Below are positions 8,449-16,285 of a stretch of DNA of 64,000 nt, in pieces. Every line of letters begins with the position of its first letter. Position 1 is the first letter of the stretch. A program made the position numbers and the translations under genes. The notes beneath the pieces were generated by a model. It had not been told where the DNA came from. It worked only from the letters and a program-made list of their open reading frames with translations, and searched no databases. This stretch comes from Streptomyces sp. NBC_01283 (GTDB taxonomy: Bacteria > Actinomycetota > Actinomycetes > Streptomycetales > Streptomycetaceae), in contig NZ_CP108430.1 in assembly GCF_041435335.1 (NCBI RefSeq), positions 4,743,501 through 4,807,500 of the forward strand, given 5' to 3'.

Positions 8449-8963
8449 AACGGGTCGGCGTACGCGAGGTCGGGTATCCCGGCGGCCGACGGGGCCGCGA
8501 CGCGCGTAGCGAAGTCCTCGTGGCACTGCCCGGCATGGACGACCACCCACACCGTGACCTCGCCGTGGGTGTCGTCGCGCACGCCCCAGGTCTCGGCGAG
8601 GGCCGTGATGATGTTGAGCCCGCGCCCGCCGTGCGCGGTGACCGAGGGTGTGGCCGGAACGGGGCGGGTCGGGCCACCGCCGTCCGTCACCTCGACCGTC
8701 AGCCTGCCTGTCGCGTCCACGCGCCAGGCGGCCCGGACATCACCGTCGCCGACCATTCCTTCGCCCAGCGGCCTGCCGTGCCGGCAGGCATTGCTGAGCA
8801 ATTCCGAAAGGATCAGTACGGCATCGTCGACGACCGTTTCCGGCACCCCGTTCCCGCGCAACTGATCGCGCATCCGGTGCCTTGCTTCTCCCACGCCCGC
8901 AGGGCCATGGGGTACGGCCATGCTCGACGACGCGGGCACCTCCCGTGCCACCACCAACGCCAC
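8433..8963 (-). CDS. RsbW-like HATPase_c anti-sigma/regulatory kinase
   Basis: This 176-residue GHKL ATPase starts at GTG 8963, chosen because a GAAGGAG sequence lies 8 bp upstream. The ATP-binding N-box appears as ILSELLSNAC and the G boxes as TDGGG and HGGRGLNII. This stand-alone RsbW/SpoIIAB-like architecture is abundant in Streptomyces, where such proteins bind SigB-family sigma factors or phosphorylate anti-sigma antagonists. No sigma or antagonist gene is adjacent, so its partner is unknown. The 3' end is built from a 26-bp tandem repeat. Confidence 0.85.
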   Translation of the reverse strand: MALVVAREVPASSSMAVPHGPAGVGEARHRMRDQLRGNGVPETVVDDAVLILSELLSNACRHGRPLGEGMVGDGDVRAAWRVDATGRLTVEVTDGGGPTRPVPATPSVTAHGGRGLNIITALAETWGVRDDTHGEVTVWVVVHAGQCHEDFATRVAAPSAAGIPDLAYADPFDDRD

Positions 8964-9112
8964 CCCCGAGACCTCCTTCGCCCCACGCCACGGTGTGAAT
9001 GCCCCAATGGACTGGACCGGAAACCGGCCAATCCTTGTGCGGTGACGCACTCGTAACGATCGAATACGGACCGAACGCGCCGGTGCACACCCTGTAACTG
9101 ACGGGATGGCGG

Positions 9113-9925
9113 TTAGCGACGGCCCAACTGGGACAGCACCTGCTTGGGGCGATTGGTGATGATGGCGTCGACGCCGAGTTCGGCGCAGAGCTCCACGTCC
9201 TCGGGTTCGTTCACGGTCCACACGTGCACCTGGTGTCCCGCGCGTTTGAGTTTGGCCACGTACGCGGGGTGATTGCGGACGATCCGCATGCCCGGACCGG
9301 CGATCCGGACGCCCTCGGGCAGACGGCCGTCGCGGTGGCGCGGCGAGACGAACTGCATCAGATAGACCGTCGGCAGGGTGGGGGACGCGGCCCGCACCCG
9401 ATGCAGGGAGCGCGCCGAGAAGCTCATGACGCGTACGGGAGAGGGGCCATCGGCGGGTGGACAGTCCAAACCGAAGCGCTTCAGTAGAAGGAGCAGCCTT
9501 TCCTCGACCTGCCCCGCCCAGCGGGTCGGGTGCTTGGTCTCGATGGCCAGCTGGACGTTGCGCCCCGAAGCATTGCTTTCGGCCACCAGCTCCAGGAGCC
9601 GCTCCAGGGTGAGGACGGAGGTGTCCTCCCAGTCGGGCCCTTCGTCGGCCTCACCGTGATTGTTCTTCCAGGATCCGAAGTCGAGGGCCGCGAGGTCGGA
9701 GAGCTCAAGGGCCGACACGGCGCCCCGGCCGTTCGACGTCCGGTTCACGCGACGGTCGTGGACGCAGACGAGGTGCCCGTCCGCAGTGAGGCGTACGTCG
9801 CATTCGAGAGCGTCGGCACCGTCCTCGACCGCTTTCTTGTACGCGGCCAGCGTGTGCTCGGGGGCGTCTTCGGAAGCTCCGCGGTGGGCGACGACCTGGA
9901 TCTGTTGCTGTCGTGCGAGGGTCAC
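9113..9925 (-). CDS. Glycerophosphodiester phosphodiesterase
   Basis: This 270-residue enzyme hydrolyses glycerophosphodiesters to sn-glycerol 3-phosphate and an alcohol. The GDPD TIM-barrel signature is clear: VVAHRGASEDAPEHT at the N-terminus with catalytic HR, then ALECDVRLTADGHLVCVHD carrying the metal-binding E/D and catalytic H. The C-terminal VHVWTVN and GVDAIITNRP motifs are also typical. There is no signal peptide, so it resembles cytosolic UgpQ rather than periplasmic GlpQ. The start is GTG 9925. It is divergent from the HtrA-type protease gene. Confidence 0.93.
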   Translation of the reverse strand: MTLARQQQIQVVAHRGASEDAPEHTLAAYKKAVEDGADALECDVRLTADGHLVCVHDRRVNRTSNGRGAVSALELSDLAALDFGSWKNNHGEADEGPDWEDTSVLTLERLLELVAESNASGRNVQLAIETKHPTRWAGQVEERLLLLLKRFGLDCPPADGPSPVRVMSFSARSLHRVRAASPTLPTVYLMQFVSPRHRDGRLPEGVRIAGPGMRIVRNHPAYVAKLKRAGHQVHVWTVNEPEDVELCAELGVDAIITNRPKQVLSQLGRR

Positions 9926-10108
9926 CGCGTCATGGTGCCATCACGGGGTACCCGCAGGCTTGCCCAGGTGGTGCACACAGAGCCGGATCCACAGGATCGG
10001 CTTATGGTGCCCTGACAGCCCATGGGAAAAGCTGACTGCAGACACATGCACAGTTGGGCACAGCCAGGCCGTGACCGAGAACGACAGCGTGGACCGAGGA
10101 GAAGAGCT

Positions 10109-11560
10109 GTGAGCACCGAGAACGAGGGCAACGAGGTACCCCCGGCCCCGTCAGCGCCTCCTGTGCCGGTGGAATCTCCCGCTGCTTCCGCCGACCGCGC
10201 GGCGCCGTCCGCCGCGCCCGATCCCGCGGCGCCGTCCGCCGCGCCCGGCCAGGAACCGGCGGCGCACCAGGTTCCCCCGCACGCCGGTACCACCGAGGGC
10301 ACGCCCCCGCACGCCTCCGGTGCCGGCGCCTGGCCGCCTCCGCCGCCGCCCACCGTTCCCTCGTACGCCCACGGCGGAGGCTCCGGCTGGGGCTCGTCGT
10401 ACGCGGCGCAGCACCCCGAGGGGTCCAAGCCCGCGGGCCGTCGCGGCGGCCTGATCGCCGCGGTGCTCGTGGCCGCGCTGGTCGCGGGCGGTGTCGGCGG
10501 CGGCATCGGCTTCTGGGCGGCCGACCGGAACGACAACAGCACGGGCTCGACCACCGTCTCCGCGTCGAACACCCCCGCCGACCTCAAGCGCGACCCCGGC
10601 ACGGTCGCCGACATCGCGGGCACGGCGCTGCCCAGCGTCGTCACCATCGAGGCCCAGGGCGGCAACGGCGAGGGCGGCACGGGCACCGGCTTCGTCTACG
10701 ACAAGCAGGGCCACATCCTTACGAACAACCACGTCGTGGCCTCCGCGGCCGACGGCGGGAAGCTCGCGGCGACGTTCTCGGACGGCAAGAAGTACGACGC
10801 CGAGGTGGTCGGCCGTGCCGAGGGCTATGACGTGGCGGTCATCAAGCTCAAGAACCCGCCGTCGAACCTGAAGCCCCTCCCCCTCGGCAACTCCGACAAG
10901 GTGGCCGTCGGCGACTCGACGATCGCCATCGGAGCCCCCTTCGGCCTCTCGAACACGGTCACCACCGGCATCGTCAGCGCCAAGGACCGCCCGGTGACCT
11001 CAAGCGACGGCGCGAGCAGCAAGAGCTCGTACATGAGCGCCCTGCAGACCGACGCCTCCATCAACCCCGGCAACTCCGGCGGTCCGCTGCTCGACGCGGG
11101 CGGCGCGGTCATCGGCATCAACTCCGCGATCAAGCCCGCGGAGAGCGGCGGCGGCCTCGGTGGCGGAGGGGGCCAGTCCGGCTCGATCGGCCTCGGCTTC
11201 GCGATCCCGGTCAACCAGGCCAAGTACGTCGCCCAGCAGCTGATCAAGAACGGCCAGGCCGTCTACCCCGTGATCGGTGCCTCGGTCGCCCTGCAGGAGA
11301 ACACGGGCGGCGCCACGATCTCCCGGGAGGGCGCGAGCGGTTCGCAGGCGGTCACCCCGAACGGTCCCGCGGACAAGGCGGGCCTCAAGCCCGGCGACGT
11401 CATCACGAAGCTGGACGACATGGCGATCGACAGCGGCCCGACCCTGATCGGCCAGATCTGGACCCACAAGCCGGGCGACACCGTCGAGATCACGTACAAG
11501 CGCGACGGCAAGGAGCACAAGACCGACGTGGTCCTGGGCCAGCGCAAGGGCGAGAGCTGA
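10109..11560 (+). CDS. HtrA/DegP-type membrane-anchored serine protease with PDZ domain
   Basis: This 483-residue protein starts at GTG 10109, with GAGGAGAAG just upstream. A 110-residue Pro/Ala-rich cytoplasmic tail is followed by one membrane helix (about 113-137), a trypsin-like domain (about 165-375) and a PDZ domain (about 385-480). The catalytic triad is H208 (TNNHVV), D241 (YDVAVI) and S323 (GNSGGPL). HtrA proteases degrade or remodel misfolded exported proteins at the outer membrane face. The gene is a single unit followed by a strong hairpin and a tRNA. Confidence 0.93.
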   Translation: MSTENEGNEVPPAPSAPPVPVESPAASADRAAPSAAPDPAAPSAAPGQEPAAHQVPPHAGTTEGTPPHASGAGAWPPPPPPTVPSYAHGGGSGWGSSYAAQHPEGSKPAGRRGGLIAAVLVAALVAGGVGGGIGFWAADRNDNSTGSTTVSASNTPADLKRDPGTVADIAGTALPSVVTIEAQGGNGEGGTGTGFVYDKQGHILTNNHVVASAADGGKLAATFSDGKKYDAEVVGRAEGYDVAVIKLKNPPSNLKPLPLGNSDKVAVGDSTIAIGAPFGLSNTVTTGIVSAKDRPVTSSDGASSKSSYMSALQTDASINPGNSGGPLLDAGGAVIGINSAIKPAESGGGLGGGGGQSGSIGLGFAIPVNQAKYVAQQLIKNGQAVYPVIGASVALQENTGGATISREGASGSQAVTPNGPADKAGLKPGDVITKLDDMAIDSGPTLIGQIWTHKPGDTVEITYKRDGKEHKTDVVLGQRKGES

Positions 11561-11574
11561 CCCGCTACTCTTGT

Positions 11575-11604
11575 CCCCGCACCGCCCTGATCGGCGGTGC
11601 GGGG
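11575..11604 (+). terminator. Hairpin terminator of the HtrA gene, touching tRNA-Ser
   Basis: A 12-bp perfect stem (11575-11586 with 11593-11604) has a 6-nt loop. Its last two bases are the first two bases of the tRNA gene. Confidence 0.75.
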
Positions 11605-11687
11605 TGGGTTGCCCGAGCGGCCTAAGGGAACGGTCTTGAAAACCGTCGTGGCGAGAGTCACCGTGGGTTCAAATCCCACACCCACCG
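11603..11687 (+). tRNA. tRNA-Ser (TGA)
   Basis: An 85-nt class II tRNA. The 7-bp acceptor stem (11603-11609 with 11680-11686) is perfect, the discriminator is G11687, the anticodon TGA is at about 11637-11639, a long variable arm is present and the T arm contains GTTCAAATC. The CCA end is not encoded. Confidence 0.96.
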
Positions 11688-11695
11688 CAGTTCTT

Positions 11696-11732
11696 GAGAG
11701 CCTCTGACCAGCGAGTTCGGTCAGGGGCTCTC
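11696..11732 (+). terminator. Hairpin terminator after tRNA-Ser(TGA)
   Basis: A 14-bp stem with one G-U pair (11696-11709 with 11719-11732) and a 9-nt loop is followed by GTGTTT. Confidence 0.8.
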
Positions 11733-11894
11733 GTGTTTCCAGATGGTTCGCAGCCGCGCGTACGCGCGTAGGTCACCTTGGATGAACCTGGTACTCCACG
11801 TGGCCGCTGCCCGGCGAGCCTGGGAGAAGGTGCGGGCCGATTGAGGTGTTGTCGCTGCCAAGGATCACTGGAATCACCCCAAAAGGAGATAACC

Positions 11895-12125
11895 GTGTTG
11901 CAGCGCATCGCAGCCGCCTTTGCCGTGGCCACCGTCGCCGGAGTCCTGGCCACCGGCACCGCCGTCGCTTCCGACGGTCCGAGCAGCACCTTCAGCGAGG
12001 GCCGCTACGCGGGCCAGTCCTTCACCAACATGGGCGGCCCCTACGGGATCACCACGGCCGGCCAGGCGGACGGCGGCCACCGTGACGGTTCGTCGCTCGA
12101 CGGCCTCTTCGGCTACAACGGCTGA
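11895..12125 (+). CDS. Small secreted peptide of unknown function
   Basis: This 76-residue protein starts at GTG 11895, with AAAGGAGAT ideally spaced upstream. Residues 1-25 form a signal peptide with cleavage near AVAS. The mature part (about 50 residues) is Gly/Ser/Asp-rich, has no cysteine and ends LDGLFGYNG. I do not recognise the family. A strong terminator follows 20 bp downstream, so it is an independent transcript between the tRNA-Ser terminator and the sensor-domain gene. Confidence 0.75.
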   Translation: MLQRIAAAFAVATVAGVLATGTAVASDGPSSTFSEGRYAGQSFTNMGGPYGITTAGQADGGHRDGSSLDGLFGYNG

Positions 12126-12145
12126 CGGTTTCTCCCGTCAGGCCA

Positions 12146-12185
12146 GGGGGTGCCCCTCAGTGCTTCTCGCTGAGGGGCACCCCCC
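12146..12185 (+). terminator. Strong hairpin terminator after the small secreted peptide gene
   Basis: A perfect 15-bp stem (12146-12160 with 12170-12185, offset by one base) has a 9-nt loop and a short CCTTTC tail. Confidence 0.85.
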
Positions 12186-12354
12186 TTTCGCTGCCTCTTT
12201 ACCCGGAGGATTCGGTTCCGTACGGGGGTGGTGTCAGCAACACCCCTGAGAGGCCGGGTCGCCGGATGTTCCGGGCCGCTCGGATTCGCGATCGTGGAGG
12301 ACGAAGCACGGCACGTCCCCAGCACGTCCCCACCGCGAAGATCAGAGGCCCGTC

Positions 12355-13083
12355 ATGAACATCAGCGCCCGTCCGTACGCAGCCGCTGCTGCCGCTCCCT
12401 CCGTTCCTGCCGCTCCTTCCGCCGAGCGCTCCGCGGGGGCCCCGGGCTTCTGGCGGGCGCCGTTCGCCGGCTCCACGTACCGGGAGATCGGCTACACGGT
12501 GGCGTCGCTGCCCATCGCCATCGTGGGCTTCACCTTCGCCGTGACGATGTTCTCGCTCGGCGTGGGCCTGTTCGTCACCGTGCTCGGCCTTCCGGTCCTC
12601 GCGGTCGCGCTGGCCGGGGCGCGGGGGCTCGGGGCCGCCGAGAGGGGACGGGCCCGGTCGCAGCTGGGGCTCGACGTGGCCGGGCCCGTTGCCGTGGAGA
12701 CGCCGCGGGAGGCGGGTGCGTGGGCGGGGATGCGGGCACGGCTCTCGGACGGCGCGGGCTGGCGGGCGCTGCTCTTCCAGGTCGTGACGTTCCCGACGCG
12801 GGTCGTGTCCTTCGTCCTCAGCGTGACGTTCCTGGTCACCGGCTGGGTGGTCGCGCTCCTCCCGGCGTACTCCTGGGTGTTCCCGCGCTACCTCGACTGG
12901 CCCGGCTACCGGGTGTTCGACTACACCTCCGGCGGCGAGCGCCACGAGTTCTACCTGGAGTCGCCGGTGCAGATCGCGGGGGCGTCCCTGCTCGGCCTCG
13001 TCATCGTCTTCCTCACCCCGAAGCTGGTCCGCGCCCTGACGAACATCGACCGTGCGGCGGTGCGGTCGATGCTCGGCAAGTGA
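12355..13083 (+). CDS. Stand-alone sensor-domain integral membrane protein
   Basis: This 242-residue protein matches the putative-sensor domain that Streptomyces often fuses to the N-terminus of histidine kinases (FWRAPFAGSTYREIGY and SLPIAIVGF at the start). About four hydrophobic segments are visible (about 50-70, 72-90, 145-180 and 205-230). Here it ends after the sensor domain, with no kinase domain and none encoded next door. It may act as an accessory membrane sensor or partner of a kinase elsewhere; that is inference. The ATG is preceded by a modest purine-rich site. Confidence 0.8.
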   Translation: MNISARPYAAAAAAPSVPAAPSAERSAGAPGFWRAPFAGSTYREIGYTVASLPIAIVGFTFAVTMFSLGVGLFVTVLGLPVLAVALAGARGLGAAERGRARSQLGLDVAGPVAVETPREAGAWAGMRARLSDGAGWRALLFQVVTFPTRVVSFVLSVTFLVTGWVVALLPAYSWVFPRYLDWPGYRVFDYTSGGERHEFYLESPVQIAGASLLGLVIVFLTPKLVRALTNIDRAAVRSMLGK

Positions 13084-13106
13084 CCGGGTGCGCCAGACCG
13101 CATGCA

Positions 13107-13140
13107 GTAAGGGGCGTCCGCCACTGCGGACGCCCCTTAC
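13107..13140. terminator. Bidirectional terminator between convergent genes
   Basis: A perfect 15-bp stem (13107-13121 with 13126-13140) with a CACT loop lies between the sensor-domain gene and the convergent PrimPol gene. Confidence 0.85.
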
Positions 13141-13181
13141 TTCGTCGGGCCTCGTCGTGCCCCGTCATGCCTGGGTCTCCG

Positions 13182-14054
13182 TCACGCGTGGCCCGTCAGC
13201 CGCGCCGCCGACGCGATCGTCGAGCGGGCCTCCCGTTCCGTGAGGCCGACCCGGAGCGCGGCAGCGGCGAGTTCATCGGCCAGGGTCTCGCCGATGCCGT
13301 TCTCGTAGGCGCGGCAGGCGGCCCAGAACAGCCGGGTGTTGCGCTGGCCCTCGTGTGCGGCGAGCACGAACTGCACCAGGCCCTGGCCCCGTTGGACCGG
13401 GGTCGGCATCTGCGGGAGCGTGGGGTGGTGGACGCGGGGCGGGGGCGTCAACAGGCGCAGAAGGGCGGGCGGGCAGTTCGCCGGAGGGAGATGGGCGGTG
13501 CCTGCCACGGCGCTGTAGACGCCGTGCTCGGTGCGCGAGCCGGGGCCGACGAGATAGCCGCCCGCGCCCCTGATGTCGATGCCGGGGGCGAGGCGCCCCG
13601 CGGAGTTGGGGACGACGGCGTCGGGCGGGCCCGCGAGCCAGATGTGGCGGCCGCCGCTCGGGGTCGCCACGACGACCGTGGGCGGGATGGTGAACAGATG
13701 GCGCAGCGCCAGTTCCCGCAGGGCCGCCGGAGCGTCCGTACCGGACTTGGTGTCGAGGTCGATGCCGATCAGGTGGTGGGGGGCCAGCCCGCACGCGATG
13801 CCGTAGCCGGTGGCCCAAGGGGCCGCGGTGAAGAGCTCGCGGATGCGCCACGGGTCGGTCGACGCGTCGTACACGCCGTGCCCGAGGCGGCCGCATTCGC
13901 CGTGACAGGGGGTCTGTTCGGGCTGCTCGTGGTGAGGGGAGCGGAGCGCAGGCAGCTTGCTGCGGGAGAGCGGGATGACGGCGAGGCCGCGTTCGGCGGC
14001 GGACAAGGCGTGGGCGAGTGCGAGTGCGGTGGCATGGCGGTCGATGGTGGCCAT
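13182..14054 (-). CDS. PrimPol (bifunctional DNA primase/polymerase N-terminal) domain protein
   Basis: This 290-residue protein starts at ATG 14054; a TTG at 14072 in the same frame is an alternative. It keeps the archaeo-eukaryotic primase hallmarks: the DxD metal site in GIDLDTK (D99, D101), ATPSGGRHIW with the histidine near residue 136, and PGIDIRGAGGYLVGPGS. The rest of the N-terminus has a His/Cys-rich stretch (HGECGRLGHG). In phage and plasmid proteins this domain primes replication; in Streptomyces chromosomes such proteins are common and unassigned. A helical C-terminal region (about 235-290) replaces the usual helicase. It is intact, unlike the copy at 5669. Confidence 0.82.
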   Translation of the reverse strand: MATIDRHATALALAHALSAAERGLAVIPLSRSKLPALRSPHHEQPEQTPCHGECGRLGHGVYDASTDPWRIRELFTAAPWATGYGIACGLAPHHLIGIDLDTKSGTDAPAALRELALRHLFTIPPTVVVATPSGGRHIWLAGPPDAVVPNSAGRLAPGIDIRGAGGYLVGPGSRTEHGVYSAVAGTAHLPPANCPPALLRLLTPPPRVHHPTLPQMPTPVQRGQGLVQFVLAAHEGQRNTRLFWAACRAYENGIGETLADELAAAALRVGLTEREARSTIASAARLTGHA

Positions 14055-14423
14055 GGCTTCATTTTCGTACAAGTGTTCGAAGAAAGGAAGAGGGGGCGGT
14101 GCGGCGCGCGGACGAAACGCGGGTGTGGTCGTCGATCTTCATGAAGTGACGGAACGGTTCAGCGCTTGCGGCGCCTGGGTTTGGGCCCGGTCGTGGGGGC
14201 TGATCTGCGGCTATGGGGCGCGAAGCGTGTTTATCGACTTGTACTCACGCTTGCGGGGGAATTGGGGCTTCCGGGGTGGTTCGCCGGGGATTCGGTGGGC
14301 AACTCTGGACTCGCGACGTCGTGCAGAACCCTCAAGTCGGTCGGCCAACCGCCTTGGAACAAGAAGCACTTCAGGTACTACCGGCACATCGCCGGTGCGT
14401 ACCCCCGTAACGGAGGAATTGAC
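14055..14423. other. 369-bp intergenic region with a leader hairpin
   Basis: No gene seen. It separates the divergent PrimPol and Asn-rich secreted-protein genes. A small hairpin (14380-14385 with 14391-14396, loop ACATC) lies about 16 bp upstream of the GGAGGAA ribosome binding site and would be part of the secreted-protein leader. Promoters are probable but not identifiable with confidence. Confidence 0.5.
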
Positions 14424-14735
14424 ATGGCAAGCATCCGTACCGCCCGCGTCATCGCTGCAGCCGCGGCCCTGCCCCTGGCTGCCGCACTCTTCTCGGGTGT
14501 CGCGATGGCTGACAACGGCGCCTTCGCGAACGACGGATCGAATGCGGGCGTGGCGACTGTCAACGGCAGCGGCGTCGGCGGCAACAACAGCGGCAACTCG
14601 AACACGTCGCAGCAGCAGGCCGTCGGCTCGGGCGCCTCGAACCAGAACAACACCGCCCAGGTGAACGGATCGGCGTTCACGGCGATCGACCAGTCGAACG
14701 AGAACATCGCCGTCAATTTCACCCACCTCTGGTGA
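14424..14735 (+). CDS. Asn/Gly/Ser-rich small secreted protein
   Basis: This 103-residue protein starts at ATG 14424 with an excellent GGAGGAA site. Residues 1-29 form a signal peptide (cleavage near AMADNG). The mature part is very rich in Asn, Gly, Ser and Gln and ends with a hydrophobic-aromatic NFTHLW. There is no cysteine and no chaplin or rodlin motif. The Asn/Gln-rich middle (NQNNTAQ and similar) is reminiscent of amyloid-forming surface proteins, which is only a compositional resemblance. A GC-rich hairpin follows. Confidence 0.78.
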   Translation: MASIRTARVIAAAAALPLAAALFSGVAMADNGAFANDGSNAGVATVNGSGVGGNNSGNSNTSQQQAVGSGASNQNNTAQVNGSAFTAIDQSNENIAVNFTHLW

Positions 14736-14791
14736 GGTGACGGCACTCCGGGGTAGCTCCCGGGGCCTGCTCGATGGGGTGTGTGGCGTTC

Positions 14792-14821
14792 TGCGCGGCG
14801 GTGCAACTGCACCGCCGCGCA
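14792..14821 (+). terminator. Hairpin terminator after the Asn-rich secreted protein
   Basis: A near-perfect palindrome of about 13-14 bp per arm (14792-14805 with 14808-14821) lies 57 bp after the stop codon. Confidence 0.75.
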
Positions 14822-14915
14822 GGCGTGTTCGGAGGGCGGTCGCGGCTCTTTTCGCCGCGCGAGGTGCTGGGCGTCCGTTTCTCTGGCGGACCGCAGGCGT
14901 ATGGAGCGTGATCTC

Positions 14916-14952
14916 TTGACACCGCCACAGTTTCTGACGGACAGTCAGAAAC
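14916..14952 (+). promoter_or_regulatory. Promoter with overlapping palindromic operator for the igr-like operon
   Basis: A consensus -35 TTGACA (14916-14921) is followed at 18 bp by a poor -10 (GACAGT, 14940-14945). A perfect 9-bp inverted repeat, GTTTCTGAC (14930-14938) and GTCAGAAAC (14944-14952) with a 5-bp spacer, covers the -10 region. This geometry suits a TetR-type repressor. It does not look like the KstR or KstR2 motifs I remember from mycobacteria. Confidence 0.65.
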
Positions 14953-14995
14953 CATTGTCGGTGCGACGCCCTTACGCGAAGGAGAGGCCGCCGCC

Positions 14996-16285
14996 GTGCA
15001 CCTCGCCCCCACCGAACGCCAACAGCAGCTGCGTGCCGAACTGCGCGCCTACTTCCGTGATCTGATGCCGGCAGGTCCGCCCGAAGGGGGCGATCTGGAG
15101 GGGCAGCGGCGGCTGCTGCGGCGCATCGGGGCCGATGGCATGCTCGGCCTGGGCTGGCCGGTCGAGTACGGCGGCCAAGGACGCGGGCCCGACGAGCAGT
15201 TCGTCTTCTTCGACGAGGCGTACCGCGCGGGCGCGCCCGTATCGATGGTCACCCTGAACACCGTCGGGCCGACCCTCATGAAGTACGGCACCCAGGAGCA
15301 GAAGGCGGCCTTCCTGCCGCGCATCCTCAGCGGAGACCTGGTCTTCGCGATCGGGTACAGCGAGCCGTCGGCGGGCACGGACCTGGCCTCGCTGCGGACG
15401 CGGGCGGTGCGTGAGGGTGAGGCTTCCGGCGAGGTCGGGGCTCCTGCGGCGGGGCCTCCTGAGGCCGGGGACCCCGGTGCCGAAGGGTCCGGGGGGCCCG
15501 CAGGGTCCAAGGGGTCCAAGGGGCCCGAGGGCACGTGGGTCATCGACGGGCAGAAGATCTTCACGTCGAACGCCCAGAACGCCGACTGGATCTGGCTGGC
15601 CTGCCGCACCGACCCCGAAGCCCCCAAGCACCAAGGCATCTCGATCATCCTCGTGCCGACCGACGCACCCGGTTTCTCGTGGACGCCGATCGAGACGGTG
15701 GGCGGTCTGACGACGACGGCGACGTACTACGACGGAATTCGCGTGCCCGCCACGAACCTCGTCGGCGAGGAGAACGGCGGCTGGGGGCTCATCACCAACC
15801 AGCTCAACCACGAGCGGGTGGCGCTCGCCGCGATCGGAATGCAGGCCGAGGATTTCTACGCCGCGGCCCTCGCCTTCGCCCGTACACCCGATCCGGTGAC
15901 GGGTGAGCGCCGGATTGACGCTCCGTGGGTCCGTTCCAGGCTGGCCGAGGCACAGGCGCGGCTGGCGGCAACGCGCCTGCTCAACTGGCGTTTGGTGGGG
16001 GATGTGGGGGCGGGTGCGCTGGCGCCGGGAGACGCCAGCGGCGTGAAATTCGTGGGAACCGAATCGGCGGTGGAGGTGTACCGAATATGTCAGGAAGTCA
16101 CGGGCGAGGCGGGGCTGGTCCGGGCCGGTTCACCCGGGTCACTGGTGCTCGGCCCGGCCGGTGAGGGGGAGTTGGAACGGATGAACAGAGCGGCGCAGAT
16201 CAATACGTTCGGGGGCGGGGTGAGCGAGGTGCAGCGGGAGATCGTGGCGACGATGCGCCTCGGGATGCGGAGGGGACGGCGATGA
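14996..16285 (+). CDS. Acyl-CoA dehydrogenase, ChsE2/FadE29-like
   Basis: This 429-residue flavoenzyme is the first gene of the igr-like operon (GTG 14996, GAAGGAG upstream). The acyl-CoA dehydrogenase fold is clear: IGYSEPSAGTDLASLRT in the middle domain and EVYRICQEVTGEAGLV in the C-terminal helical domain. In mycobacteria ChsE1 and ChsE2 form a heterotetramer that dehydrogenates the propionyl-CoA side chain of the C22 steroid. The neighbourhood (two dehydrogenases, two MaoC proteins, Ltp2) supports that role. Residues 141-179 are a Gly/Pro/Ala/Lys-rich insert absent from ordinary family members. It overlaps the next gene by 4 bp. Confidence 0.88.
   Translation: MHLAPTERQQQLRAELRAYFRDLMPAGPPEGGDLEGQRRLLRRIGADGMLGLGWPVEYGGQGRGPDEQFVFFDEAYRAGAPVSMVTLNTVGPTLMKYGTQEQKAAFLPRILSGDLVFAIGYSEPSAGTDLASLRTRAVREGEASGEVGAPAAGPPEAGDPGAEGSGGPAGSKGSKGPEGTWVIDGQKIFTSNAQNADWIWLACRTDPEAPKHQGISIILVPTDAPGFSWTPIETVGGLTTTATYYDGIRVPATNLVGEENGGWGLITNQLNHERVALAAIGMQAEDFYAAALAFARTPDPVTGERRIDAPWVRSRLAEAQARLAATRLLNWRLVGDVGAGALAPGDASGVKFVGTESAVEVYRICQEVTGEAGLVRAGSPGSLVLGPAGEGELERMNRAAQINTFGGGVSEVQREIVATMRLGMRRGRR

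Noticed and set aside
14930..14952. KstR-type operator
   Set aside because: The arms do not contain the AACnnGTT or CAAGnnCTTG cores that I associate with KstR and KstR2.
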